A stretch of 64,000 nt of DNA from an uncultured Bacteroidaceae bacterium (GTDB taxonomy: Bacteria > Bacteroidota > Bacteroidia > Bacteroidales > Bacteroidaceae). Each line of letters begins with the position of its first letter. Within the stretch, counting starts at the first letter, position 1. The position numbers and the translations under genes are program-made. The stretch covers positions 20,136 through 84,135 of the forward strand of contig CAKRYD010000009.1 of the NCBI GenBank assembly GCA_934426255.1, written 5' to 3'. The notes beneath the pieces were generated by a model. That model saw nothing but the letters and a program-made list of their open reading frames with translations. It was not told the origin of the DNA and did not search any database. Of the stretch, positions 1-8,838 are shown piece after piece.

Positions 1-1
1 C

Positions 2-334
2 AACCATCCTTCGTTGCCCGACCATCCAGATCATGCCTTGTATGAAAAATTCTTCCCTAACGGCGGTGGCTCCATTTTTACCTTCGAAATAAAGGGAGGT
101 GAGGAAGAGGCCTGGACTTTCATCGACCATCTGAAAATCTTTTCATTACTGGCCAATGTCGCTGATGTGAAGAGCCTTGTCATCCATCCTGCCACAACAA
201 CGCATTCACAGCTTTCACCCGAGGAATTGGAAGAACAGCATATCTATCCTTCTACCATCCGTTTGAGCATTGGTACGGAGCATATCGACGATATTATTGA
301 TGATTTGCAGCAGGCGTTCGATGCCGTTAAATGA
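2..334 (+). CDS. O-acetylhomoserine sulfhydrylase-like enzyme, C-terminal part (cut by window edge)
   Basis: The reading frame is already open at base 2, so only the last ~110 residues are seen. They match the C-terminal domain of PLP-dependent Cys/Met-metabolism enzymes: a FFPNGGGSIFTFEIKGG strand, a helix ending KIFSLLANVADVKSLVIHP, then the ATTTHSQL segment that contacts substrate, and a final STIRLSIGTEHIDDIIDDL helix. This pattern is typical of O-acetylhomoserine sulfhydrylase (MetY) more than of cystathionine gamma-synthase, but the PLP lysine lies outside the window. cysK follows 37 bases after the stop, so the two sulfur-assimilation genes are probably one operon. The TTG at 14 is an internal leucine, not a start. 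Confidence 0.85.
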   Translation, partial: NHPSLPDHPDHALYEKFFPNGGGSIFTFEIKGGEEEAWTFIDHLKIFSLLANVADVKSLVIHPATTTHSQLSPEELEEQHIYPSTIRLSIGTEHIDDIIDDLQQAFDAVK

Positions 335-371
335 CGAAAGATGAAATCAAACTTTTAAAATATACGTGATT

Positions 372-1322
372 ATGGCAAAGAAGATTGCACAAAAACTCAC
401 TGACCTTATCGGCCATACCCCATTGCTGGAGCTTAATTCTTATGAGCGCAAAAACAATCTTGACGCTCACTTGATTGCCAAGTTGGAATACTTCAATCCC
501 GCAGGCAGCGTAAAAGACCGCATAGCATTAGCGATGGTCGAGGATGCCGAGCGCAAAGGACTCTTGAAGCCCGGTGCCACCATTATCGAACCTACGAGCG
601 GCAACACCGGTGTGGGACTGGCTTTCGTGTCAGCAGTCAAAGGATATCATTTGATATTGACAATGCCCGACAGCATGAGCATTGAACGCAGAAATCTTGT
701 CAAGGCTTACGGAGCCCGTGTTGAGCTTACCCCAGGAGCTGCAGGCATGAAGGGAGCTATTGAACGGGCAAACGAATTGAAAAGCGAAATACCCGGTTCC
801 ATCATCTTGCAACAGTTCGAGAATCCTGCCAATCCAAAGGCTCACTATGAAACAACGGCAGAAGAGATATGGAAAGACACCGATGGTGATGTCGACATAT
901 TTATTGCCGGAGTGGGTACTGGAGGAACTGTGAGCGGAACGGGCAGGAAACTCAAGGAAAAAAATCCCAAGATTAAAGTTGTGGCTGTTGAGCCGGCTTC
1001 GTCTCCTGTGCTGAACGGAGGCAAGAGCGGTCCTCACAAAATACAGGGAATAGGTGCGGGATTCGTTCCCAAAACTTACGATAAGGAAGTAATCGATGAA
1101 GTCCTTGACATAGCCAACGACGATGCCATTCGTGCCAGCCGCGAGTTGGCTGCCACCGAAGGTCTGTTGGTAGGCATATCCTCGGGTGCTGCTCTTTATG
1201 CCGCCCGCATCCTGGCTCAACGACCCGAGAATAAGGGGAAAAACATCGTGGTGCTCCTGCCTGACACCGGTGAGCGCTATCTCACTACCGTGCTCTACGC
1301 CTTCGAGGAATATCCTTTATAA
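372..1322 (+). CDS. cysK: Cysteine synthase A (O-acetylserine sulfhydrylase)
   Basis: Makes L-cysteine from O-acetylserine and sulfide with PLP. The 316-residue product has the PLP lysine in the NPAGSVKDR segment near residue 40, the substrate-binding PTSGNTG loop, the phosphate-binding GVGTGGT loop near residue 177 and a closing GISSGAA segment near residue 268, all in the order expected for CysK. I chose the ATG at 372 (MAKKIAQ); a GTG two codons upstream is in frame but adds nothing conserved. It follows the MetY-like gene by 37 bases and ends before a strong hairpin terminator, so it closes a two-gene sulfur operon. Confidence 0.95.
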   Translation: MAKKIAQKLTDLIGHTPLLELNSYERKNNLDAHLIAKLEYFNPAGSVKDRIALAMVEDAERKGLLKPGATIIEPTSGNTGVGLAFVSAVKGYHLILTMPDSMSIERRNLVKAYGARVELTPGAAGMKGAIERANELKSEIPGSIILQQFENPANPKAHYETTAEEIWKDTDGDVDIFIAGVGTGGTVSGTGRKLKEKNPKIKVVAVEPASSPVLNGGKSGPHKIQGIGAGFVPKTYDKEVIDEVLDIANDDAIRASRELAATEGLLVGISSGAALYAARILAQRPENKGKNIVVLLPDTGERYLTTVLYAFEEYPL

Positions 1323-1348
1323 GAAATTCTGTCTTTAGGAGAATTATA

Positions 1349-1400
1349 ACAGAAAAGCTGTCCCGAATCATTTATCTCCTTTTGGGGCGGCTTTTCTGTT
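1349..1400 (+). terminator. Rho-independent terminator after cysK
   Basis: A long inverted repeat pairs AACAGAAAAGC at 1349-1359 (extended by CCC) with GCTTTTCTGTT ending at 1400. The loop is about 20 bases. It separates cysK from the regulator gene that has its own promoter. Confidence 0.8.
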
Positions 1401-1433
1401 GTGGATGCAGGTGCGATTTACATTCGAAAAGCG

Positions 1434-1441
1434 TAACTTTG
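1434..1441 (+). promoter_or_regulatory. Bacteroidetes -7 box for the LuxR-type gene
   Basis: TAACTTTG fits the TAnnTTTG consensus of the Bacteroidetes primary sigma factor. The ATG at 1446 lies only 4 bases after the box, so the transcript may be leaderless. Confidence 0.6.
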
Positions 1442-1445
1442 CAGC

Positions 1446-2087
1446 ATGCTATACATATTGGCCGATAATCAGGATATCACGCGTGTTGGCCTCGAAACTT
1501 TGTGCCTGCGCATGCCCGACACGCAAGTAAAGAGCGTTTCTGACAAGGACGGACTGCTCCGCCTTTTGCAGCAGGAGGCCAGTGCGGTTGTTGTGCTTGA
1601 CTATTCACTGTTCGACTTTAAGGATGCAGACGACTTGCTGATGACACATTTGCGCTTTCCATCCGTCTGTTGGATTCTCTTTAGCGAAGAGCCGGCCAAT
1701 GATTTGATCAGGCGTGTTGCTTATGAGGGAAATTCTTTCAGTGTGGTAAATAAAAATTGCGACATTGCCGAAGTCGAAAACGCACTGCGAGCTGCCCGCG
1801 AGCACAAACGCTATTTGTCACGCTCAACGATGGAACAGCTGCTGTCGCTTTCCACTCATGACGAACCGGCGAGAGTAGCTCTGACTGCTACCGAAACCGA
1901 AATTCTGAAAGAAATAGCTATGGGTAAAACCACCAAGGAAATAGCTGCTGCCCGCTGTTCCAGCTTCCATACCGTCAATACTCATCGCAAAAACATATTC
2001 AGAAAACTCGATGTCAATACCGCCTACGAGGCTACTAAGTATGCCCTAAGAGCCGGATTGATTGATGCCTCTGATTATTATATCTGA
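1446..2087 (+). CDS. LuxR/NarL-type response regulator
   Basis: A 213-residue protein with an N-terminal receiver-like domain (about 1-125) and a C-terminal LuxR helix-turn-helix (about 145-205). The likely phospho-acceptor is Asp52 in VVVLDYSLFD, with acidic residues at the N-terminus. The HTH shows the usual LTATETEILKEIAMGKTTKEIA stretch and the recognition helix HTVNTHRKNIFRKL. No histidine kinase is adjacent, so the partner must lie elsewhere if the protein is phosphorylated at all. The rRNA methylase gene starts 5 bases after its stop, so the two are probably cotranscribed. The target genes cannot be told from the sequence. Confidence 0.88.
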   Translation: MLYILADNQDITRVGLETLCLRMPDTQVKSVSDKDGLLRLLQQEASAVVVLDYSLFDFKDADDLLMTHLRFPSVCWILFSEEPANDLIRRVAYEGNSFSVVNKNCDIAEVENALRAAREHKRYLSRSTMEQLLSLSTHDEPARVALTATETEILKEIAMGKTTKEIAAARCSSFHTVNTHRKNIFRKLDVNTAYEATKYALRAGLIDASDYYI

Positions 2088-2092
2088 CAATT

Positions 2093-3481
2093 ATGCTACT
2101 GCCTGCAGATTTTGAAAAGCAAATGATATCGTTACTTGGAGAGGAGGGCTTTGCTGCTCTTTCAGATTCGCTTGACGAGTCTCCTCGGATAGCATTCCGC
2201 CCTAATGCCGCCAAGGGTGCACAGGCCGCAAATGGGTCGGAGCGTGTTCCATGGTCATCCTCCGGAGTCTATTTGCGAGAAAGGCCTGCCTTTACTTTCG
2301 ATCCTTTGTTGCATGCGGGAGCTTATTATGTGGAAGAACCATCGTCAATGTTTGTCGAACAGGCTTTGCGTCAGATAGGGAAGCCGCATCGTGTGCTTGA
2401 TTTGTGTGCTGCACCTGGAGGCAAGTCCACTTTGCTGCGTTCTTTGTTGGATGATGATGTGTTGCTAGTTTGCAACGAACCTGTGGCAACGCGTGCACAG
2501 GTGTTGTTAGAAAATATGCTGAAATGGGGACATGCTTCGGTGGTGGTGACCAATGATTATCCTGTAGATTTCGCCGCTCTTACAGGTTTTTTCGATGTGA
2601 TTGCTGCCGATGTGCCTTGTTCTGGGGAGGGAATGTTTCGCAAGGATGCAGGGGCCGTATCAGAATGGTCGCCGGCTGCGGTATCTACCTGTGCTGCACG
2701 TCAGATGGAAATAGTGCGTAGCGTGTGGCCTGCTTTGGCTGTGGGTGGTTATTTAATCTACAGTACCTGCACCTACAACACGGACGAAAACGAACGCAAT
2801 GTGGAACGGATTTGCAGGGAACTTCAAGCCGAAGTAGTTGAAATCAATGTGGACGAGAGTTGGGGCGTTACGGGAAATCTGTTGAAGGGAACATCATTTC
2901 CCGTTTGTCGTTTTCTGCCTTCAAGAACCGGTGGCGAAGGTTTCTTTTTAGCCTTGCTTCGCAAGAAAGGAGAAGAGAGTTTTGCTGGACATCGCAAGGG
3001 AAAGGAAATGCTTGCTCCCCTAAAGAAATGTTTCGGATGTTGGCTTGACGATCGCGTTGATCAGTGGCGACAGTGGGAAAGAGCTGATACTGTTTTTGCC
3101 ATTCCTGATGTTGTGGCGGCTGATTTCGGCCGGCTTTCGGCTGTTTGCCGTGTGCTATCGGCCGGCATTCCTATCGCTACGTTGAAAGGAGGAAAGCAAG
3201 TTCCTCATCAGGGGATGGCTTTAAGCACACATTTGAAAAGCAGGGTCTTTCCCGAATACGAGGTGAATCGTGAAGAAGCATTGAATTACTTGCGTCGTCT
3301 TTCCTTTTCCTTGCCGTCCGATTGTGAGCGTGGTTATGTGCTACTAACTTATCATGGTTTTCCTCTGGGCTTTGTTAACAATCTGGGCAATCGTGCCAAC
3401 AACCTGTATCCGCAGAATTGGAAAATCCGCAGCTCCTATGCTGCGGATATGACCAACGATTTTATACACGTGACTCTCTGA
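2093..3481 (+). CDS. rRNA cytosine-C5 methyltransferase, RsmF/NSUN-like
   Basis: A 462-residue SAM-dependent RNA m5C methyltransferase of the NOL1/NOP2/Sun family. Visible motifs are the SAM loop VLDLCAAPGGK at residues 101-111, the DVPCSGEGMF motif at 173-182 with Cys176, and YSTCTYN around Cys226. These two cysteines are the release and nucleophile cysteines of the family. The C-terminal ~170 residues match the RsmF-type extension (PUA-like region ending in GFVNNLGNRANNLYPQNWKIR). The probable substrate is 16S rRNA; the exact base is not predictable here. It starts 5 bases after the LuxR-type gene. Confidence 0.88.
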   Translation: MLLPADFEKQMISLLGEEGFAALSDSLDESPRIAFRPNAAKGAQAANGSERVPWSSSGVYLRERPAFTFDPLLHAGAYYVEEPSSMFVEQALRQIGKPHRVLDLCAAPGGKSTLLRSLLDDDVLLVCNEPVATRAQVLLENMLKWGHASVVVTNDYPVDFAALTGFFDVIAADVPCSGEGMFRKDAGAVSEWSPAAVSTCAARQMEIVRSVWPALAVGGYLIYSTCTYNTDENERNVERICRELQAEVVEINVDESWGVTGNLLKGTSFPVCRFLPSRTGGEGFFLALLRKKGEESFAGHRKGKEMLAPLKKCFGCWLDDRVDQWRQWERADTVFAIPDVVAADFGRLSAVCRVLSAGIPIATLKGGKQVPHQGMALSTHLKSRVFPEYEVNREEALNYLRRLSFSLPSDCERGYVLLTYHGFPLGFVNNLGNRANNLYPQNWKIRSSYAADMTNDFIHVTL

Positions 3482-3490
3482 TTTCTGATG

Positions 3491-3539
3491 TAAATGAATG
3501 CTGGAATTCTCATATCAGGCATTCATTTATGACAAGCCG
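3491..3539. terminator. Bidirectional terminator between convergent genes
   Basis: TAAATGAATGC at 3491-3501 is the exact inverse of GCATTCATTTA at 3529-3539. It lies between the ends of the rRNA methylase (plus) and rmlB (minus). Confidence 0.65.
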
Positions 3540-3555
3540 GTCATAGATTCATCGG

Positions 3556-4686
3556 CTATTTCGCACCATACATCTTTTGATAATACTCCTGATAATCGCT
3601 CTCGGTAACGGCCTCTATCCAATTGTGGTTGTCGAGGTACCATCGAATGGTTTTTACGATACCTATGGCAAATGTCGTTTCAGGCATCCACCCGAGGTCT
3701 TTGCCTATCTTCGCGGGGTCTATGCCATAGCGTTGGTCGTGTCCCAAGCGGTCTTTCACGTAAGTAATCAGACTGTCGTTTATTCGGTTGATATCCGTCT
3801 CGTCATTGTGCCCGTTTTTCAGCAGGACGCGATAGCGTGGTTCGTTCTGCATGATGTCGTGTATGGTCCGGATAATGAGTTTGACGATGTCAATATTCTT
3901 CATCTCGTTGTGTCCACCCACATTGTAGATCGAACCATCCCGTCCATGGCGAATGACAGCTTCGATGGCTTTGCAGTGGTCTTCTACATAAAGCCAATCA
4001 CGGATGTTTTCTCCTTTTCCATAGACGGGCAATGATTTGCCTGAAAGTATATTGTTGATAATTAACGGTATCAACTTCTCGGGAAATTGGTAAGGACCGT
4101 AGTTGTTGGAGCAACGGGTGATGCTGGTGGGCATCTTATAGGTGTCGCGATAGGCAGTTACTACCATATCAGCACTCGCTTTTGAGGCGCTGTAAGGACT
4201 GTGTGGACATAATGGCATTTGTTCTGTGAAGAAACCTTCTGCACCCAGACTTCCGTATACTTCATCGGTCGATACCTGATGGAAACGTACGCCTTTTCTC
4301 CATGTAGGATAGCCTTCTGGCGTGCTTCCGGTTACCCATGCTGTACGTGCAGCTTCGAGCAGTGTCTGTGTACCGAGAATATTGGTCTGTAAGAACAATT
4401 GCGGATTGGCAATGCTGCGATCAACATGGCTTTCAGCTGCAAAGTTGACAACGACATCGAATTTATATTCCCTGAATAACCTGCATACTGTTTCCTTGTC
4501 GCCAATATCGCCCTTTTGGAAAAAGCATCGTTCATTGTCGATATCCTTCTCGATGGTTCCGAAATATCCTGCATAGGTGAGAGCATCGAGAATGACTATC
4601 TTTACGTCATCGTAAGTCTTCAGCAGGTATTTCACGTAATTGGAACCGATAAAGCCGGCTGCACCGGTAACTAAGTATGTTCTCAT
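3556..4686 (-). CDS. rmlB: dTDP-glucose 4,6-dehydratase
   Basis: Converts dTDP-glucose to dTDP-4-keto-6-deoxyglucose, the second step of dTDP-L-rhamnose and related deoxysugar synthesis for surface polysaccharide. The 376-residue short-chain dehydrogenase-type protein has the NAD-binding TGAAGFIGSNY at 7-17, the family signature STDEVYG at 139-145 with the catalytic Thr-Asp-Glu, and the YSASK pair Tyr165/Lys169. RNNYGPYQFPEKL-type and GENIRDWLYVEDH segments follow in order. No rmlA, rmlC or rmlD is next to it, so it stands apart from a sugar operon. It has its own promoter at 4710-4717. Confidence 0.93.
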   Translation of the reverse strand: MRTYLVTGAAGFIGSNYVKYLLKTYDDVKIVILDALTYAGYFGTIEKDIDNERCFFQKGDIGDKETVCRLFREYKFDVVVNFAAESHVDRSIANPQLFLQTNILGTQTLLEAARTAWVTGSTPEGYPTWRKGVRFHQVSTDEVYGSLGAEGFFTEQMPLCPHSPYSASKASADMVVTAYRDTYKMPTSITRCSNNYGPYQFPEKLIPLIINNILSGKSLPVYGKGENIRDWLYVEDHCKAIEAVIRHGRDGSIYNVGGHNEMKNIDIVKLIIRTIHDIMQNEPRYRVLLKNGHNDETDINRINDSLITYVKDRLGHDQRYGIDPAKIGKDLGWMPETTFAIGIVKTIRWYLDNHNWIEAVTESDYQEYYQKMYGAK

Positions 4687-4709
4687 TGTTCAGTCAATAT
4701 TTATTGCTG

Positions 4710-4717
4710 CAAAGTTA
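4710..4717 (-). promoter_or_regulatory. -7 box for rmlB
   Basis: On the minus strand this reads TAACTTTG, the TAnnTTTG box, 23 bases before the rmlB ATG. Confidence 0.6.
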
Positions 4718-4824
4718 ATGTAATTTGTGGCAATCGTGCCGGTGTGTGCAACTATTTTGTACAAAAAGACTTCAATCACGTCACAAAATCCCAGTGATAT
4801 TGTTGAATCGAATAGAGATTTCCT

Positions 4825-4832
4825 TAAATTTG
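4825..4832 (+). promoter_or_regulatory. -7 box for the flavoprotein gene
   Basis: TAAATTTG, 20 bases before the ATG at 4853. A TTGTTG about 20 bases further upstream can serve as the -33 element. This supports the internal ATG over the longer open frame. Confidence 0.6.
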
Positions 4833-4852
4833 CCTACTCAATAGACTTTATC

Positions 4853-6097
4853 ATGAATGAAAGTCCGAAAGCAGCCATTATAGGCGGAGGCGCAGCCGGC
4901 TTCTTTGCCGCTATCGCACTGAAAGAACGAAGGCCGGATATGGCTGTTACTATTTATGAGGCACAAGCGAGAGTGCTTTCCAAATTGGCACTGACAGGTG
5001 GAGGTCGTTGCAATCTTTCCAATACATTTGCTGAGGTAGCCAACTTGCAGGACATCTATCCGCGTGGTGCCCGTCTGATGAAAAAGTGCTTTTACGAATT
5101 TGATCACAATGCTGCATGGCTATGGTTCGAGCAACACAACGTGAAACTCTATGCGCAAGACGATGGGCGGGTGTTTCCTGTTTCCAATCGTGCAACAGAA
5201 ATCACGGATATGTTGGTAAATGAAGCCTGTCGTTTAGGTGTTGAAGTCTTGACCTTGCACCGTTTAGAACGTATATCGCATTCGGGCGATGGATACTGCC
5301 TGCATTTTACAGGTGTGAATACGACGAAGCAGGCCGGTGTTGTGATAGTGGCTACCGGAGGTTTCCAGATGCTTTCGGAAAGCGGCACTTTTTTGGGACT
5401 TTCGTTGAAGACAGTGCCACCTGTTCCTTCTCTGTTCGCGTTTGATATTCGTGACAACCGTTTGCGTGCCTTATCGGGCTTGGGGTGTCAGCAGACCGTT
5501 GTACGTCTGCCCGGCACGAATTTCTGTGCTCAAGGCGATTTGTTGGTAACTCACTTTGGCTTGAGCGGTCCGGCAGTGCTCAAACTGTCGTCATATGCGG
5601 CCCGCTATCTGTCTGACAACCGGTATCGAGCACTTCTGTCGGTCAATTGGACCGGACAGAATGAAGAAAGCGTCAGATTGCTTTTACGTCAGGCTTTGCA
5701 AGGCAATCATCTCAAACAAATGGGCTCCGTTAAGTGGCCCGGTTTGGGCAGCCGCTTATGGCAGCATCTGCTGAAGCGTGCTGAAACGGAATCGACGATG
5801 CTTTGTGCGGATATAGGGAAAAAACAGCAGAACAAGTTGGTCAACATTTTGACCAACGATGAATATCTGATGAGCGGAAAAGCCACGAACAAAGACGAAT
5901 TTGTCACTTGCGGTGGCGTTTCCTTGTCGGCTATACGCCCAAGCAGCATGGAAAGTGTCGACTATCAGGGACTTTACTTCATTGGGGAGGCACTTGATAT
6001 CGATGCTGTGACCGGTGGCTTCAACCTGCAGGCAGCCTGGACAACGGCCTTTATAGCCGCCAGGCACATAGCAACATTATTTTGTCGGCCAAAATAG
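4853..6097 (+). CDS. FAD-dependent oxidoreductase, HI0933/BaiN-like
   Basis: A 414-residue flavoprotein of the HI0933/BaiN family. It has the N-terminal dinucleotide-binding stretch AAIIGGGAAGFFAA at 7-20, the family signature LTGGGRCNLSN near residue 50, a second GVVIVATGG loop, and the C-terminal GGVSLSAIRPSSMES...GLYFIGEALDIDAVTGGFNLQAAW segment that closes the FAD site. Family members are unassigned reductases; BaiN itself acts on bile-acid intermediates, but that function should not be transferred on family membership alone. The frame is open 42 codons further up. The promoter box and the start of the conserved domain place the start at 4853. Confidence 0.85.
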   Translation: MNESPKAAIIGGGAAGFFAAIALKERRPDMAVTIYEAQARVLSKLALTGGGRCNLSNTFAEVANLQDIYPRGARLMKKCFYEFDHNAAWLWFEQHNVKLYAQDDGRVFPVSNRATEITDMLVNEACRLGVEVLTLHRLERISHSGDGYCLHFTGVNTTKQAGVVIVATGGFQMLSESGTFLGLSLKTVPPVPSLFAFDIRDNRLRALSGLGCQQTVVRLPGTNFCAQGDLLVTHFGLSGPAVLKLSSYAARYLSDNRYRALLSVNWTGQNEESVRLLLRQALQGNHLKQMGSVKWPGLGSRLWQHLLKRAETESTMLCADIGKKQQNKLVNILTNDEYLMSGKATNKDEFVTCGGVSLSAIRPSSMESVDYQGLYFIGEALDIDAVTGGFNLQAAWTTAFIAARHIATLFCRPK

Positions 6098-6117
6098 GTC
6101 TTTTTCCCTTTTTTCGC

Positions 6118-6125
6118 TACCTTTG
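6118..6125 (+). promoter_or_regulatory. -7 box for the AraC-type gene
   Basis: TACCTTTG, 28 bases before the ATG at 6154. It favours that ATG over the in-frame TTG at 6082, which would overlap the flavoprotein gene. Confidence 0.55.
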
Positions 6126-6153
6126 CCGTGATAAATACAGAAATTGGTTCGAT

Positions 6154-7029
6154 ATGGGCAAAAGGGAATTGTCATCGCAGGATTTCAATAACTATATAGT
6201 TTTCGGTGATTATGATTTGATTGTAGCTGAGGGGATAAACCACAGTCTGTTCGATAAAAATTCTTCAAACGAATTGACCAGCCATTCGGCTCTTGCCGTT
6301 TGTAAAAGCGGAACAGCCTTGATGAAATGGAAAGAATCCACCATGACACTCCGTAAAAACGATGTTATCTTGTTTTATCCGGGACCGAGCGTTAGGTTGC
6401 AAGACATCAGCCCCGATTTTGACATCCAACTGATAGTTTTTGCTTCACGGTTTGTGCAAGGACGTTTTTTCCGGAAAGCACTTCCACTGAGCGATGTATT
6501 TACCTTTATATCAGAAAATCCCATATTGAGCCTTTCAGATGATGAAGTCATCTTTTTTCAGAAGATGTGGAGCATTCTCTTTGATGCCATCAATGCAAAG
6601 ACCGAACAATTCAAGAAAGAGATAATTGTCAGCCTGCTTTCGGCATTGGCCATGTGGCTGAATGGGCAAATATCATCGCATGTCAAAGCCAATCCCATAG
6701 CACTGAAACGGGCAGACGAACTTGTGTCGCAGTTCTTGCACCTATTGGCTGAAAACTTCAAGGAAAAGCATCGTTTGGAATTTTATGCAGACAAACTCTG
6801 TGTGACGCCCAAATACCTCAGTGCCGTTACACGTGCCGCTACCAATAAAAGTGCAGGCAAACTGATTGCCTACTTCCTGATGAGTGAAGCAAAGAAAATG
6901 CTGATAGCATCAGAAATGACCATTGCGCAGGTGGCTGCGAAATTGGGTTTTCCCAATCAATCAGGCTTCGGTAAGTTCTTTAAAAAAGAAGAAGGCATCT
7001 CGCCATCCGAATTCAGGCAAAGGATATAA
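6154..7029 (+). CDS. AraC-family transcriptional regulator
   Basis: A 291-residue regulator. The N-terminal ~170 residues form a cupin-like sensor: SGTALMKWKESTMTLRKNDVILFYPG resembles the beta-barrel of AraC sensors. The C-terminal ~95 residues hold the double HTH: LEFYADKLCVTPKYLSAVTRAATNKSAGKLIAYFLMSEAKKMLIASEMTIAQ in outline, then VAAKLGFPNQSGFGKFFKKEEGISPSEFR, the second HTH with the family signature. This type is common in Bacteroidales and usually acts on a neighbouring gene or on itself. The divergent azlCD pair downstream is not an obvious target. Confidence 0.88.
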   Translation: MGKRELSSQDFNNYIVFGDYDLIVAEGINHSLFDKNSSNELTSHSALAVCKSGTALMKWKESTMTLRKNDVILFYPGPSVRLQDISPDFDIQLIVFASRFVQGRFFRKALPLSDVFTFISENPILSLSDDEVIFFQKMWSILFDAINAKTEQFKKEIIVSLLSALAMWLNGQISSHVKANPIALKRADELVSQFLHLLAENFKEKHRLEFYADKLCVTPKYLSAVTRAATNKSAGKLIAYFLMSEAKKMLIASEMTIAQVAAKLGFPNQSGFGKFFKKEEGISPSEFRQRI

Positions 7030-7654
7030 GAAGTGGTGAGCTTCTCGTTTGAATAGTTGTTGAGGTTAATGATATGGCAATCAGAATTGCCTGTTTGTTA
7101 AATATTCGGGCAGATTTTGTGCCGGATTTTTTGTCAAAATAGATGCTGAAAACCTCTCTCAAATAAAGTTGATGCAGCCATATGTTGGTTGTAGAGGTGC
7201 TCTTTAAGGTTGTTCATTGCGAAATTAAGCTTGAAAGGCTCTCAGGTACTATCCGACAGGTCACCAGGTTCTATCTGAGAGCCTCTCATATTAAACATAG
7301 GACCCTTCCAAGTGCTGTGTTGGGGGCTCTCATGTAGCAGTTGGCAAAGGTCAAAGCCGTAGATTTGAGTCCAAGAGATTGCACTTGTTTTTGTTCAGAA
7401 TTGTACTTGACTTGTTTCAGCATCAACAATGATTATGACTGAATCAAGGAAAATCAGCAGCAAATCAACAACAATTAAACTTGAAGCAAGGCAGAAAGTG
7501 AAATTATCAAGGCCTTTTTTTCAAAAATGGCAATTAAGGCGTTTTCAAGTGCAAAACCAGACAGCTGTTAACGCTTCATGAACCTTGTCTGATGGTATGA
7601 AGGCGAAATAATTTCCATTTGACGAATTATCGTGGCCTTGCCGACCTGTGAATT
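7030..7654. other. Gene-free stretch carrying a 22-bp degenerate repeat block
   Basis: No convincing gene is seen on either strand in these 625 bases. The only structure I find is the 22-bp periodic block described separately at 7236-7345. Confidence 0.6.
7236..7345. repeat. Five degenerate 22-bp tandem units
   Basis: Related units begin at 7236, 7258, 7280, 7302 and 7324, exactly 22 bases apart. The best conserved core is GCCTCTCAT or a one-base variant (7281-7289; 7325-7333 reads GGCTCTCAT). The first unit core AGGCTCTCAG (7236-7245) and CTGAGAGCCT (7275-7284) also form an inverted pair. The same core and period recur at 19461-19592. Confidence 0.6.
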
Positions 7655-7984
7655 TTATAAAATAATAAATTGCACAATAATCATATAGACGATTGTTCCA
7701 CCCGCAATGGTCAGTAGAAGATTTTTCTTCCAGAGATGCAGAAGAACGCAGGCTGTAATGGCTATCATTTGAGGCAAACCATGGTTGCCGGTAGTAAATG
7801 GTACATCTTTCAGGCAGTATACCACCAGCATTCCAAATACGGCACCCGCAAGATATTTTTCGAGAAACAAAACAAAGTGAGGTATTTTGTTTTTGTCCCA
7901 AAACAGGACAAACGGCAATGCGCGTGTTAGAATGACACAGGTAGCCATTAGTGAAATCGTGATAATTTGTTGGGTGAAGGTCAT
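7655..7984 (-). CDS. azlD: AzlD-family small subunit of a branched-chain amino-acid exporter
   Basis: A 109-residue, four-helix membrane protein. The N-terminal TRALPFVLF motif, a central GAVFGMLVVYCL helix and the C-terminal TIAGGTIVYMIIVQFI helix are typical of AzlD. It pairs with AzlC to export branched-chain amino acids. The start overlaps the azlC stop by 4 bases, which indicates translational coupling. Confidence 0.88.
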   Translation of the reverse strand: MTFTQQIITISLMATCVILTRALPFVLFWDKNKIPHFVLFLEKYLAGAVFGMLVVYCLKDVPFTTGNHGLPQMIAITACVLLHLWKKNLLLTIAGGTIVYMIIVQFIIL

Positions 7985-8655
7985 GTTTTTGTCCTCCTAT
8001 ATTTGAGATACAATGTAATAAGAATGCATAGCATGGCCGGTATAACAAACTTGTCCGAGCCAAAGACGAGCAGACATAGTGTTGCCGCAACCAATCCCAA
8101 CCGTGAACTATAGCGAGTATCTTTCGCACGGATGTAGTCGTCCATGAAAATGGCCACAAACATGGCAGTCACGACAAAATCCAATCCTTTCAAATGTGAA
8201 ATCAGTTTTTCACCCATTGCAGAGCCGAGCAGATAACCCATTATGCCACCCGAAATCCAATACACGTAGTCAAACAGAGACACCAAAAACTGTTGTGTGT
8301 GTGATGTCTGATTGTTGAAGTTGACAGCGAAAGTCTCATCTGTAAGCCAGAATATTAGAAAAGGCTTTTTCCATCGTGCTCCACGATATTTGGCAAGCAT
8401 AGATATGCCGTAAAACAAATGGCGTGCTCCCACTGTCAAAGCCATTGCGACTGCTCCTATAGGGTGAAATGTGCCGGCCAGTATAGTCAGGGCTATAAAC
8501 TCTACAGAACCGCTGTAGATGACGGCCGCCATTAATATAGGTATCCAAATGTCATATCCCATATTGGCCGCGAGAAGTCCGTATGTGATTCCAAGGAACC
8601 AATATGCTCCCAGAACAGGTATGGATAGGCGGAAAGCTGATTTCAGATGATGCAT
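7981..8655 (-). CDS. azlC: AzlC-family large subunit of a branched-chain amino-acid exporter
   Basis: A 224-residue polytopic membrane protein. Family segments are LGITYGLLAANMG near residue 22, YSGSVEFIAL near residue 47, the GARHLFYGISM loop near residue 77 and FWLTDETFAV near residue 103. With AzlD it forms a branched-chain amino-acid efflux permease in the inner membrane. The two genes stand alone on the minus strand, well away from the ilv operon at 35-41 kb. Confidence 0.9.
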   Translation of the reverse strand: MHHLKSAFRLSIPVLGAYWFLGITYGLLAANMGYDIWIPILMAAVIYSGSVEFIALTILAGTFHPIGAVAMALTVGARHLFYGISMLAKYRGARWKKPFLIFWLTDETFAVNFNNQTSHTQQFLVSLFDYVYWISGGIMGYLLGSAMGEKLISHLKGLDFVVTAMFVAIFMDDYIRAKDTRYSSRLGLVAATLCLLVFGSDKFVIPAMLCILITLYLKYRRTKT

Positions 8656-8807
8656 ATTAGCTGATAACGCCGAGTTGCATTGTTTATTGTCTTTGCGTAA
8701 AAATAAAATTCACTTGCCAACTTGTTGTTCAGAGTTGTTTGTATACGAAAGTCGGCTGTTTTAACAATAATTAATTTGGAAACGGAATCTAATTGAATGA
8801 TAATGCG

Positions 8808-8815
8808 TAAGTTTG
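8808..8815 (+). promoter_or_regulatory. -7 box for desulfoferrodoxin
   Basis: TAAGTTTG fits TAnnTTTG, 23 bases before the ATG at 8839. I see no clear -33 partner. Confidence 0.4.
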
Positions 8816-8838
8816 TAATGAACTAAAATTTAACGATA

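Noticed and set aside
7545..8159. 204-codon minus-strand frame across azlC/azlD
   Set aside because: It is a shadow frame; the AzlC and AzlD frames carry the family motifs.
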